This document shows, one piece after another, positions 1-8,116 of a DNA stretch of 19,798 nt; the stretch's first letter is position 1; every line of letters starts with the position of its first letter. The notes under the pieces were generated by a model. That model was given only the letters and a program-made list of their open reading frames with translations, was not told where the DNA came from and did no database searches. The position numbers were made by a program, and so were the translations under genes. Source of the stretch: JALZBN01 sp035525375 (lineage in GTDB: Bacteria; Actinomycetota; Acidimicrobiia; Acidimicrobiales; AC-14); contig DATLEI010000111.1 of assembly GCA_035525375.1 (NCBI GenBank), positions 1 through 19,798 on the forward strand, written 5' to 3'.

Positions 1-278
1 CCGGCCGGAAGCGGGTCGGCGACGGCGACGCATGCCTTGTCGGTCGCCGGCGCGCCGGCCGCAGTAGTCGAGGTGTTGCCGGTCGCCACGTCGGTCTTTT
101 TCTTGTCGTCGTCCTTGGTCAACACGACAACCGCGACGATCGCGACGGCGACGGCGAGGACGCCTGCGCCAATCGCCCCGAAGCGACGTCGTTGCCTGCG
201 TCGCCTCGCGGCCTCAGCCGCAGCCTTCCGTCGCTCCGCTCCGCTCATCTTGCGCCGGTCCCGCTGTGACCCAGCCAT
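1..278 (-). CDS. Membrane-anchored exported protein, N-terminal part (possibly a peptidyl-prolyl isomerase)
   Basis: The gene is cut by the window edge; 92 codons are visible from an ATG at 278, with AAGGTGG about 14 nt upstream. A second ATG at codon 11 is also possible. The visible protein has a very basic, Ala/Arg-rich cytoplasmic start (about residues 1-32), one membrane helix (about 33-53, GAIGAGVLAVAVAIVAVVVL), a charged DDDKKK stretch and a Thr/Ala-rich linker leading to KACVAVADPLPAG. Actinobacterial membrane-anchored peptidyl-prolyl isomerases often begin with this kind of basic segment, helix and linker, but no catalytic domain is visible, so that identity is only a guess. It lies 7 bp after the rpiB-tal stop and is probably the last visible gene of that operon. 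That a membrane protein is encoded is well supported; its function is not. Confidence 0.7.
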   Translation of the reverse strand, partial: MAGSQRDRRKMSGAERRKAAAEAARRRRQRRRFGAIGAGVLAVAVAIVAVVVLTKDDDKKKTDVATGNTSTTAAGAPATDKACVAVADPLPA

Positions 279-285
279 CGTCGTC

Positions 286-1824
286 TCAGCCCACCTTGCT
301 CAGTTGTGAAGCTTTCGATTCGATGCAGGCCAGCAGCTCTTCCCAGGACTCCACGAAGGAGTCGGCGCCGTCCGCCTGCAACTTGGTCGCGAGCTCGTCG
401 ATATCGATACCTTCCTCGGCGAAGCGGGCCAGTATCGCTTCGGCGTCGCCACCGTCGGCCGGCAACAGGTCTCCCACCGTACCGTGGGCGCCGAAGGCAA
501 TCAGCGTTCCCTCCGGCATCGTGTTGACTGTCTGAGGAGAGGCGAGATTCGAGATGTAATACGTGTCGGGCAGGCTGGGGTCCTTGGTGCCTGTGCTCGC
601 CCACAGCAAACGTTGCGGTCGCGCCCCGGCGTCAGCCAATCTCTGCCAGCGTTCCGATGCCAGAAGGTCGCGATACGCCTTGTACGTGCGCTTGGCGATG
701 CCCAGTCCGAGCTGACCTCGGAGGTCGTCGGAGATCTTCCCGGCGACAGCCCCATCCCAGCGGGAGATGAAGACCGAAGCCACAGAGCCGACGTCGAGCC
801 CAAGCCCCGCCTCGAGTCGCCGTTCCATGCCCTTCAGGTAAGCCTCCGCCGCAGCCAGGTACTGCTCGCGCGAGAAGAGCAGGGTCACGTTGATCGGGAT
901 GCCGGCGAAGATCAGCTCCTCGATGGCAGGGATGCCCTCGGGAGTGCCGGGCACCTTGATGTAGAGGTTCGGTGTCTCGGCCTGGGCGTGCAGCGTCTTG
1001 GCTGCGTCGATCGTGGTGTCGGTGTCGCCCGCCAGCTTCGGCGACACCTCGAGAGAGACCCAGCCGTCGACGCCCTGGGTCGCGTCCCACACGGGGCGGA
1101 AGAGGGATGCGGCTTTGGACAGGTCGGCGATGGCAAGTTCGAAGAACAGCAGCTCCGGCTCGATGCCCTGGCCCAGCAGCTCGCGGATCTGGTCGTCGTA
1201 GTCCGCGCTGCCGCCGACGGCCTTGTCGAAGATGGTGGGATTGGAGGTCAGCCCGGTGACGGCAAGGCCGGCGATGTAGCGCGACAACGTGCCGCTCGAA
1301 ATGAGCTGGCGGGTGATGTTGTCGAGCCAGAGACTCTGACCGATCTCGTGGAGTTGTACGGCTGCGTTCATGGCTCGTTCCCTTTCGAACTCGAGGATCT
1401 CGCCCAATCGGCGGACGTGACGGGGCTCGGTGCTAGGCGTAGCAGTGACAAAAGCGGCGACGATCTCAGCCACCACCGCGGCGCCCATGACCCGGGCGCC
1501 GAGAGTGAGGACGTTGACATGATCATGCTCGACCATTTGGTGGCCGGTGTAATGGTCGCTGCCGTAGGCGGCGCGCACCCCCGGCAAGCGGTTGGCGGCG
1601 ATTGTCACCCCGGCGCCACTCCCGCAGATGAGGACGCCGCGCTCGGCGTCCATCGCCGCCAGACAATCGCCGACGAGCTTGGCGATAACCGGGTAGTCGA
1701 TACCTTCCGGAGGCGAGATATGGGGCCCGAGCAAGACTGGCTCGTGACCGGCGGCGATCACCGCATTGGCCACGACGGGACGCATGGGGAGGCCGGCATG
1801 GTCGGCGGAGATGGCGACCTTCAC
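286..1824 (-). CDS. rpiB-tal: Ribose-5-phosphate isomerase B / transaldolase fusion
   Basis: This is one uninterrupted 512-aa frame. Residues 1-150 are a full RpiB/LacAB domain: SADHAG at 6-11, the phosphate loop ICGSGAG with Cys67, the IAANRLPGVRAA segment, EHDHVNVLTLGARVMG, and the usual RHVRRL tail. Residues 152-508 are a full transaldolase of the Tal-B-like type, with GLTSNPTIFDKAV near 191 and the Schiff-base lysine, K290, in LYIKVPGTPEG. RpiB interconverts ribulose-5-P and ribose-5-P; transaldolase moves a dihydroxyacetone unit between sugar phosphates. Both belong to the non-oxidative pentose phosphate pathway in the cytoplasm. The GTG start has no good ribosome binding site but overlaps the stop of the upstream micro-ORF (GTGA), so translational coupling is likely. 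The joint has almost no linker, and Met152 carries its own Shine-Dalgarno-like sequence, so separate transaldolase could also be made. Both enzyme assignments are strong. Confidence 0.93.
   Translation of the reverse strand: MKVAISADHAGLPMRPVVANAVIAAGHEPVLLGPHISPPEGIDYPVIAKLVGDCLAAMDAERGVLICGSGAGVTIAANRLPGVRAAYGSDHYTGHQMVEHDHVNVLTLGARVMGAAVVAEIVAAFVTATPSTEPRHVRRLGEILEFERERAMNAAVQLHEIGQSLWLDNITRQLISSGTLSRYIAGLAVTGLTSNPTIFDKAVGGSADYDDQIRELLGQGIEPELLFFELAIADLSKAASLFRPVWDATQGVDGWVSLEVSPKLAGDTDTTIDAAKTLHAQAETPNLYIKVPGTPEGIPAIEELIFAGIPINVTLLFSREQYLAAAEAYLKGMERRLEAGLGLDVGSVASVFISRWDGAVAGKISDDLRGQLGLGIAKRTYKAYRDLLASERWQRLADAGARPQRLLWASTGTKDPSLPDTYYISNLASPQTVNTMPEGTLIAFGAHGTVGDLLPADGGDAEAILARFAEEGIDIDELATKLQADGADSFVESWEELLACIESKASQLSKVG
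1378..1385 (-). promoter_or_regulatory. Internal ribosome binding site candidate at the RpiB/transaldolase joint
   Basis: On the minus strand AAAGGGAA lies 6 nt before the in-frame ATG at 1371-1369 (Met152 of the fusion), exactly where the transaldolase homology begins (MNAAVQLHEIGQ). This may be a leftover of separate genes or a working internal start that makes extra free transaldolase. Purine-rich stretches occur by chance, so this is a candidate only. Confidence 0.4.
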
Positions 1825-1922
1825 GACGCCGCAGATGTTACGAGGTTGCGCACGAGGTCGGCGACGTTCTCGGGCGTGAATCCGAGCTTGGCGTAGTCGG
1901 TGTCGTGCACGCCCACGGTCAC
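1821..1922 (-). CDS. 33-codon ORF between pgi and rpiB-tal, transketolase C-terminus-like
   Basis: A GTG at 1922 overlaps the pgi stop (GTGA), and the TGA at 1823-1821 overlaps the GTG start of rpiB-tal (again GTGA), so the ORF fills the 94-bp gap with a 4-nt overlap on each side. The peptide is 33 aa and contains HDTDYAKLGFTPENVADL. The pattern of an aromatic residue, then LGFTPENVAxxV and a short helix, is that of the last 20-25 residues of transketolases (typically FGFTxENVxxxA). Actinobacterial operons often have tkt directly before tal, so a relic of a deleted tkt is a reasonable inference. It could instead be a coupling peptide that delivers ribosomes to rpiB-tal, which lacks its own binding site, or be fortuitous. 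Expression is unproven. Confidence 0.45.
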   Translation of the reverse strand: MTVGVHDTDYAKLGFTPENVADLVRNLVTSAAS

Positions 1923-3598
1923 AGGGCTCTTGCCGTCCTCGGGGGCGTTCCCTTCAGTGCTCGGTAGCGGCGGAGAAGCGCGTTCGTGCTGCTGTCATGG
2001 TTCAGGTCGGGTTCGGTTTCGGACTCCAACTCGGGGATAATGCGGTTGGCCAAGACCTTGCCGAGCTCGACACCCCATTGGTCGAAGCTGTCGATATTCC
2101 AGATCGTGCCCTGGGTGAACACCTTGTGTTCGTAGAGCGCCACCAGCTGACCGAGCCGGTACGGGGTCAACCGGTCGGTGAGGATCGAATTTGTCGGGTG
2201 GTTGCCGGCGAAGGTGCGATGCGCCACTTGGTGAGCCGGCACCCCTTCGGCTTCAACCTCTTGGCGTGTCTTGCCGAAGGCAAGGGCCTCGGTCTGGGCC
2301 AAGAAATTGGCGATGAGCAGGTCTTGGTGGTCACCCACCTTGTGCTCGGGCCGGGCGACGCCGATGAAGTCGCACGGGATCAAGCGGGTGCCTTGGTGGA
2401 TCAGTTGGTAGTAGGCGTGCTGACCGTTGGTGCCGGGCTGGCCCCAGACAACCGGTCCGGTGTCGCAGTCAACCGGCTGCCCGTCGAGCGTCACCGACTT
2501 CCCGTCGCTCTCCATGTCCAGCTGCTGGAGGTATGCCGGGAACTGGGCCAGGTACTGGCTGTACGGCAAGATCGCCTGGGTCTCGGCGCCGAAGAAGTTG
2601 ATGTACCAGATTCCGATCAGACCCATCAGCACCGGCAGGTTCTCCTCGAACGGCGCGGTGCGGAAGTGCTCGTCTACGGCGTGGAACCCAGCGAGCATCT
2701 CGCGGAACTGGTCGATGCCGATGGAGATGATGAGCGACAGCCCGACCGCCGAATCGTAGGAGTAGCGGCCACCAACCCAGTCCCAGAAGCCGAACATGTT
2801 GGCCGTGTCGATCCCGAACTCGGCCACCTTCTCGGCATTGGTCGACACGGCCACGAAGTGCTTGCTCACCGGCCCCCCACTCTGGGGGCCGCTCGGTCCC
2901 TGGGCCTGGTCGCCGACAGCGTCGAGCAGCCATTGGCGCGCCGTCCGCGCGTTGGTAAGTGTCTCCAGGGTGTCAAACGTCTTGGAGCAGACGATGAACA
3001 ACGTTTCTTCCGGGTCGAGTCCGAGCAACGACTCGTAAATGTCGGTGCCGTCGACATTGGAGACGAAGCGAAAAGTGAGATCTCGCTGCGAGAACGCCTT
3101 CAGCGCCTCGTTGGCCATGTGGGGGCCGAGGTCAGAACCGCCGATGCCGATGTTGACCACGTCGCGGATTCGCTTGCCGGTGTGGCCCTTGTGCTCGCCC
3201 GATCGCACCCGTTCGGCGAAGGAGCCCATCCTGTCGATGACCTCGTGCACCTCGGGCACCACGTTGACGCCGTCGACCTCGATCACCCCGTCGCGGGGCG
3301 TGCGCAAAGCGACGTGCAGCACAGCCCGGTTTTCGGTGACGTTGATCTTCTCGCCGTCGAACATGGCGTCTCTGCGCTCCGCCACGCCGGCCCGCTTGGC
3401 GAGGGCGACGAGGAGACCGATCGTTTCGGCTGTCAACCGGTTCTTCGAGTAGTCGAGGTAGATGCCATCGAACTCGGCCGTCAGGGCCTCCCCGCGCTTG
3501 GGGTCGTCGTTGAACAGCTCTCGGAGATGGACGTGACGCATGGCCTCGAAATGAGCGGCGACGGCCTTCCATTCATCCGTGTCGGCAATTCGACGCAT
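1919..3598 (-). CDS. pgi: Glucose-6-phosphate isomerase
   Basis: The 559-aa protein is of normal length for the long (E. coli/eukaryote-like) Pgi class. It interconverts glucose-6-P and fructose-6-P in the cytoplasm. Visible motifs: IGIGGSDLGPHMANEAL, the SIS-type phosphate loop VCSKTFDTLETLTNA, GGRYSYDSAVGLSL, QLDMESDGKSV with the catalytic glutamate E363, GTNGQHAYYQLIHQGT with H394, and QGTIWNIDSFDQWGVELGK with K514. The ATG at 3598 is preceded by AGGGGCGG and lies 9 bp after the DUF3048 gene, indicating co-transcription. After the usual C-terminal RRYRALKG there is a short extra tail (TPPRTARAL), which is the part read in another frame by the following micro-ORF. A Gly/Pro/Ser-rich loop near 235-245 (QGPSGPQSGGP) is slightly longer than usual. 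Confidence 0.97.
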   Translation of the reverse strand: MRRIADTDEWKAVAAHFEAMRHVHLRELFNDDPKRGEALTAEFDGIYLDYSKNRLTAETIGLLVALAKRAGVAERRDAMFDGEKINVTENRAVLHVALRTPRDGVIEVDGVNVVPEVHEVIDRMGSFAERVRSGEHKGHTGKRIRDVVNIGIGGSDLGPHMANEALKAFSQRDLTFRFVSNVDGTDIYESLLGLDPEETLFIVCSKTFDTLETLTNARTARQWLLDAVGDQAQGPSGPQSGGPVSKHFVAVSTNAEKVAEFGIDTANMFGFWDWVGGRYSYDSAVGLSLIISIGIDQFREMLAGFHAVDEHFRTAPFEENLPVLMGLIGIWYINFFGAETQAILPYSQYLAQFPAYLQQLDMESDGKSVTLDGQPVDCDTGPVVWGQPGTNGQHAYYQLIHQGTRLIPCDFIGVARPEHKVGDHQDLLIANFLAQTEALAFGKTRQEVEAEGVPAHQVAHRTFAGNHPTNSILTDRLTPYRLGQLVALYEHKVFTQGTIWNIDSFDQWGVELGKVLANRIIPELESETEPDLNHDSSTNALLRRYRALKGTPPRTARAL

Positions 3599-3607
3599 CG
3601 ACCGCCC

Positions 3608-4645
3608 CTAGCGGACTGTGGGTGCCTGATCGTTGCCGGAAAGCTCGATCCAGGTGCGGCCCGGCTTCAATGCGATGGGCTTACCGGCGGCGTCGGTGTA
3701 GGTGGTGATCGCATTCGTGCTCGGCTTCGACCATTTCCCCTTGACGACCTTGCCGTCGGACGCGACGAGAACGTCACCCGAGCCGACCATCTGGGCCACG
3801 TAGACCTGTGAGCCGGCGGTGTCGACGTCGCCGTCACTCGGCAGCCATGCCACCGACTGCACGATCACGTTCGTAGCTGCGATCTGCTCGCCGCCTTCCA
3901 CCGTGTGGGGGCGTCCGTTTATGGAGCGGAGCCAACCCTTGCCCGAATTCCACTCCCACGACAGCTTCTGGTTGCCAACAACTGCATCGACATGGGTGGC
4001 CGGCACGATCCCGGCACCCTCGAACGCGGCACCGGATTTCACGAACGTGAAGATCGGCGGTGGCGCCTTGGCCGTCGAGCCTTGGCCGGCAGCGTAGAGA
4101 CGCTCCGTGGACGAGAAAAGTTTGTGATCGCCGGACTTGTCGGACCGGTTGAAGTAGGCGGCCTCGTGGGTCGACTGGCCGACGTCGACAACAGGCACGG
4201 CGTGAAGGGCGTCAATGAACTTCGGCGTGCCGCCCGAGTAGGCGAACAGTCCGCCGATAGGGGCGACGATGTCAGGGTCGGTCGGTCGCACCGAGCGGAT
4301 GGAGCCGGCGGGCTCGGCATCGGTTGACTGGAAGATGGCGACGAAGCGGGTGTCACCTCCCTCAATCAGCGTCTCGTAGACAACATCCGCATCCTGGAGG
4401 CCTGACTGGGGCCGCGCCGGCGGTTCGTTCTCGATCTTGATCGAGACCGCAGGCCTGATCGCCTTGGCGGCATCGTCGATTGGCAGGCCGGTGAGCGGGT
4501 AGACGTTGCTCGGGGCCGCGACGGTTGTCGTTGGGCTGGCCAGCTTCCCGGAGGATCCTCCGCCGCCACAGGCCGCCAGCAGCAGAACAAAAGCGAGGAC
4601 GGCCGGGAGTCGCCGGGCCGGCTGCAACGTGACCACGTTTCGCAT
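3608..4645 (-). CDS. DUF3048 (YerB-like) lipoprotein
   Basis: A 345-aa predicted lipoprotein: basic start, hydrophobic stretch 14-25 and lipobox LLAAC with Cys26, followed by a Gly/Ser/Thr-rich tether. The mature part begins PLTGLPIDD and carries the features of DUF3048 proteins: RPAVSIKIENEPPARPQSGL, ADVVYETLIEGGDTRF, the SIRSVRPTDPD segment and FAYSGGTPKFI. The C-terminal half (about 230-345, with VNAI/TNAITTYTDAAGKPIALKPGRTWIEL) matches the usual DUF3048 C-terminal domain. Family members are extracytoplasmic, and I know of no firm biochemical function. The ATG at 4645 has only a weak GAGACGTGGG before it. It is the first gene of the pgi/rpiB-tal operon, 9 bp before pgi, an unexpected place for an envelope protein. 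Alternative starts inside the signal peptide are unlikely. Confidence 0.88.
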   Translation of the reverse strand: MRNVVTLQPARRLPAVLAFVLLLAACGGGGSSGKLASPTTTVAAPSNVYPLTGLPIDDAAKAIRPAVSIKIENEPPARPQSGLQDADVVYETLIEGGDTRFVAIFQSTDAEPAGSIRSVRPTDPDIVAPIGGLFAYSGGTPKFIDALHAVPVVDVGQSTHEAAYFNRSDKSGDHKLFSSTERLYAAGQGSTAKAPPPIFTFVKSGAAFEGAGIVPATHVDAVVGNQKLSWEWNSGKGWLRSINGRPHTVEGGEQIAATNVIVQSVAWLPSDGDVDTAGSQVYVAQMVGSGDVLVASDGKVVKGKWSKPSTNAITTYTDAAGKPIALKPGRTWIELSGNDQAPTVR

Positions 4646-4843
4646 CCCACGTCTCTATCACGCTGCGCGGGCGACGATGGGCGGAGCGCGAGCCACCAAA
4701 GGTTGGTCTGGCTGATATCCTTGCGGGCGCTGAGAGCCTCCCGACCAATAGGCGGGTGGCCGGCACGGCGCACGGAATACGTCAGCGCCGAATTTCTAGC
4801 GGGAGCGGGACGAAGGCGTCGACTGCTCCGGTGCCGGAGGGCA
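4646..4843. other. Divergent intergenic region, DUF3048-pgi operon versus SNF2 gene
   Basis: These 198 bp separate two divergent transcription units and should hold both promoters. The helicase frame stays open back to 4703, but that stretch translates to an arginine-rich sequence unlike the family, so I treat it as non-coding. A small inverted repeat ACCAA-AGG-TTGGT lies at 4695-4707. I see no convincing -35/-10 pair in either direction. Confidence 0.4.
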
Positions 4844-7800
4844 ATGCAAGACGTACGAGCAACACCCGACGGGGGATTGCTGGGCGAAGACCTGCGATCC
4901 GCCATTGAGTCCGAGGCCGCGGGCTACGCCACCGCGCCGCAACTCGAGATGCTCGAAGGCAACCGCCACCAGTGGCGTGAGGGCCTTCGACGGCTTCTCA
5001 ACGAGAACCAATCGCATCTGGCCTCGATCCGGAACCTCCCCGGCCCCGAGCGCGATCAGGTTGTGGCCGATTTCGAGCAGGAACGAAACCAGTTGCTGGC
5101 GTCGCTCCGCCGGCTCGACAACGCCAAGCGGGAGGGTCCCGACGCGCCGGTCCTCGACGCGCCGGGTGAGGTGCGCTTGCAGGCGTCGTGGTCGCCTGCC
5201 GGTCCCGAGCAGGCCGCCGGGTCAAGCGGCCCGAGCGGCCAAGAGCGGGGAATCAGCCAAGAGCAGGGAGCCGGGAGCATCGTTGTCTGGGCCGCCGGAC
5301 CGGGCACTGCGGTCGAGAGTGCCGATGACGTTTCCGACCGACTGGAGCAGATGGAGGCGCCGGCCCACGGCTGGGCCCCTCATCCTCCGGTCCGGTTGCC
5401 ATCGGGCGAGCGCGCACCGGCTCACGGCATTCAGATCGCCGATGCTCTGGGGTGGCTCGTCGCCGTGGGCGCTACCGAACGGCCAGAGGGAATCGGCGCC
5501 AGCGTCGTCTGGCTAGGGCGTATCGCCGTTTGGGCCGTGAGGCTGGTCGCCCAAGGGGCCATCGTCCCCGCGCTCGAGCCCGCGGGCGCCGAGGGCGGTT
5601 CCACCTACGCCGTCCGCTGGGTGCCGGCACTGGTCGACCGCGTGCAACTCGATGCACTGGCCCGCAAGATGCCCGCGCCGGTGGGCGCCCTTGACGAGCG
5701 CGACGCTCGCACGCTGGCTCTCGATGTGCTCGGCGCGACGGTGAACGCCATTGCTGCCGGGGCCGCCAGTCGGCTCGAGTTGCCCGCGCCGCCTCCGGTC
5801 GTGCGCACACCGGGCGATGTGGCCGAGGCGGTCGTGACTCGACTCGACGGATCGTCGTTCGAGGCTCCGGCGCGTCATGCAACGGCTCAGTCGGCTCGAC
5901 TGGAACGTTGGGCCGACACCGTCCGCACGCCGCAGGACGCCCGGCTCGTCGTCCAGCTGTCATCGCCGGATCGAGGCGGCGCGTGGTTCCTGTCGGTGCT
6001 CGGCCCCGGCCACAACGGCCAGCCCGTGCCCCTCGAAGTTGCGCTCGTCGACGGCCGCTCCAAGCGGCATCTGGCCGAAGAGGCGCTGCGGTTGGAGCGG
6101 TTGTACCCGCTGCTGAATCGAGGCGGAGGCCACCGGCGGGGCGAGGTGATCCTCAGCCAGGACGAGGCGTGGGAGCTGATGACGGTCACCGGGCCGGCGC
6201 TTGAATCAGCCGGCTTCGATGTCCGGGTGCCAGCACTGTCGCGCCGGCGTCCCTCGCCCGCCCTGCGCCTGACCGCGGATCCGGTCGACGCCTCGGTCGT
6301 CGGCGCGCACCAGCTCGTCAACGTGCGCTGGTCGGCAATGTTCGACGACGTCGAGCTCGACGCCGATGACATCCGCCGCCTCAAGGCCGAGGCCCGCCCG
6401 CTCGTGCACTCACGGGGTCGGTGGGTCGAGCTCGACCATGCCGATCTGTCCGAGGCGGCCGCTGCGCTGGCCGAGCGCGACCACAAGACCCAGCTCACCG
6501 GCGGTGAGGTACTGCGTCACGCCATCGGGCTCGAACAGTCACCGCTCGCCGGGGGCACCAGCATCACTGGTGGCGGTTGGGCCGCCGATCTTCTCGACAA
6601 GGCCGGCCAGTCATCCCGTCAGCCGATCGAGGCGCCCGAGGGCTTCGTCGGCACCCTTCGCAGCTACCAGAGCGAGGCGCTGGCGTGGCTGGCGTTCCTC
6701 GACTCCGTCGAGCTTGGCGGCTGCCTCGCTCTCGACATGGGGCTGGGGAAGACCCCGACGATGCTCGCCCATATCGCCAGCAACGTTCGTGACGGTCCCA
6801 CCCTCGTCATCGCGCCGGCGGCCGTCGTCGGGAACTGGGCCGCAGAGGCAGCCCGATTCACTCCGGGCCTACGCGCCATCGTCCACCACGGCGCGTCCCG
6901 AGCCTCGGCTCGTGACCTCGAGGGTGAGGTCGGCGGCGCCGACGTCGTCGTGACGACCTACGGCACGGCAGTGCGCGACGTCGACGCGTTGTCGGCCCAG
7001 CCGTGGGCTCGCATCGTGCTCGACGAAGCCCAGGCCATAAAGAACCCAGTGAGCGACACTGCCCAACAGCTGCGCCGTATTCCGGCGCGCAGCCGGGTCG
7101 CGCTCACGGGTACGCCAGTGGAGAACGGCCTCGGCGACCTCTGGGCCATTCTCGACTTCGCCAACCCAGGCCTACTGGGGCCCCGATCGGCATTCGTCTC
7201 CCAGCTCACAGCCGAGAGCCAAGCGGGTACGTCGGGCGACTCCAACCGAGAGCGGGGCGAGCATGCCCTCCAGGCCCTGAACGGGATCCTCGTGTTCCGC
7301 CGCACCAAGGCCGAGCCCGACGTCGCCGCCGAACTGCCCGACAAGATCGACGAGCTCGACCATTGCACCATGACCGACGAGCAGATTGGACTGTACGAAG
7401 CGGTTCTCGAGGGCCTGGTGACGGCCGACGAATCGGAGCGCCGTCAAGGCGACATCCTCGCGGCTATCACCGCCCTCAAGCAGATCTGCAACCACCCGGC
7501 GGCCTACACCGATGACGGTCGCCTGCTGGCGGGCCGGTCGGGGAAACTTGCTCGCCTCGAAGAGATCGTGGATGCCGTCTTCGCTGCCGGCGAAAAGGTG
7601 CTGGTGTTCACCCACTTCGCCGAATGGGGCAAGCGCCTGGCCGAGCACCTCACGGCGCGCAACGGCATCCCCGTCGCCTGCTACCACGGCAGCTTGGCGC
7701 GCGGCGCCCGCGACAAGCTCGTCGCCGAGTTCCAAGAGCGCGGAGGCGCCGGCGCGCTTGTGCTGTCGCTCAAAGCCGGCGGCACCGGCCTCAACCTGAC

Positions 7801-8116
7801 AGCGGCCAACCACGTCGTGCTCTACGACCGTTGGTGGAACCCGGCCGTCGAAGACCAGGCCCGAGACCGGGCATGGCGACTGGGCCAGCAGCACACCGTC
7901 GTGTCGCACCGCCTTGTGTGCCCCGGCACCGTCGACGAGCGCATCGAGCAGGTCGTGGCCGGTAAGCGCCACATCGCCGACCTGGTACTGCCGAAATCGA
8001 GCTCGCTGGCCGACCTCGAACCCGACCAGCTCCGGATCGCGCTCGGGCTCCGGCCCGATGCCCTACTGGCCGCCGACGCCGACGGCGCGTCATCCGATGG
8101 CCGGGAGGCGGCATGA
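4844..8116 (+). CDS. SNF2-family DEAD/DEAH-box helicase/translocase (HelZ-like)
   Basis: A 1090-aa protein from the ATG at 4844, chosen for GGAGGG just before it (spacing is short) and because upstream codons look non-coding. Residues about 1-95 are a charged helical extension with no homologue I recognise. About 105-600 is the SNF2-associated region (DUF3670-like) seen in actinobacterial HelZ-type proteins. The C-terminal ATPase has all core motifs: Walker A DMGLGKTPTM (about 631), the DEAQAIKNP box (about 727), LTGTPVENGLGDLW (about 754), KAGGTGLNL (about 976) and the motif V/VI region RWWNPAVEDQARDRAWRLGQ (about 995). Such proteins are ATP-driven duplex-DNA translocases or nucleoprotein remodellers; the precise role in bacteria is unclear. 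The TGA overlaps the next ATG (ATGA), so the two genes are coupled. The family assignment is firm; the start and substrate are not. Confidence 0.93.
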   Translation: MQDVRATPDGGLLGEDLRSAIESEAAGYATAPQLEMLEGNRHQWREGLRRLLNENQSHLASIRNLPGPERDQVVADFEQERNQLLASLRRLDNAKREGPDAPVLDAPGEVRLQASWSPAGPEQAAGSSGPSGQERGISQEQGAGSIVVWAAGPGTAVESADDVSDRLEQMEAPAHGWAPHPPVRLPSGERAPAHGIQIADALGWLVAVGATERPEGIGASVVWLGRIAVWAVRLVAQGAIVPALEPAGAEGGSTYAVRWVPALVDRVQLDALARKMPAPVGALDERDARTLALDVLGATVNAIAAGAASRLELPAPPPVVRTPGDVAEAVVTRLDGSSFEAPARHATAQSARLERWADTVRTPQDARLVVQLSSPDRGGAWFLSVLGPGHNGQPVPLEVALVDGRSKRHLAEEALRLERLYPLLNRGGGHRRGEVILSQDEAWELMTVTGPALESAGFDVRVPALSRRRPSPALRLTADPVDASVVGAHQLVNVRWSAMFDDVELDADDIRRLKAEARPLVHSRGRWVELDHADLSEAAAALAERDHKTQLTGGEVLRHAIGLEQSPLAGGTSITGGGWAADLLDKAGQSSRQPIEAPEGFVGTLRSYQSEALAWLAFLDSVELGGCLALDMGLGKTPTMLAHIASNVRDGPTLVIAPAAVVGNWAAEAARFTPGLRAIVHHGASRASARDLEGEVGGADVVVTTYGTAVRDVDALSAQPWARIVLDEAQAIKNPVSDTAQQLRRIPARSRVALTGTPVENGLGDLWAILDFANPGLLGPRSAFVSQLTAESQAGTSGDSNRERGEHALQALNGILVFRRTKAEPDVAAELPDKIDELDHCTMTDEQIGLYEAVLEGLVTADESERRQGDILAAITALKQICNHPAAYTDDGRLLAGRSGKLARLEEIVDAVFAAGEKVLVFTHFAEWGKRLAEHLTARNGIPVACYHGSLARGARDKLVAEFQERGGAGALVLSLKAGGTGLNLTAANHVVLYDRWWNPAVEDQARDRAWRLGQQHTVVSHRLVCPGTVDERIEQVVAGKRHIADLVLPKSSSLADLEPDQLRIALGLRPDALLAADADGASSDGREAA

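Noticed and set aside
484..1896. 470-aa open frame on the plus strand
   Set aside because: It lies antisense to rpiB-tal, has no family features and is the usual open shadow of a high-GC gene.
1997..3811. 604-aa open frame on the plus strand
   Set aside because: Antisense to pgi and the DUF3048 gene, both of which have full motif sets; the frame is a shadow.
4703..4843. Upstream 47-codon extension of the SNF2 frame
   Set aside because: Arg-rich, unlike the family, and a better placed ATG with GGAGGG exists at 4844.
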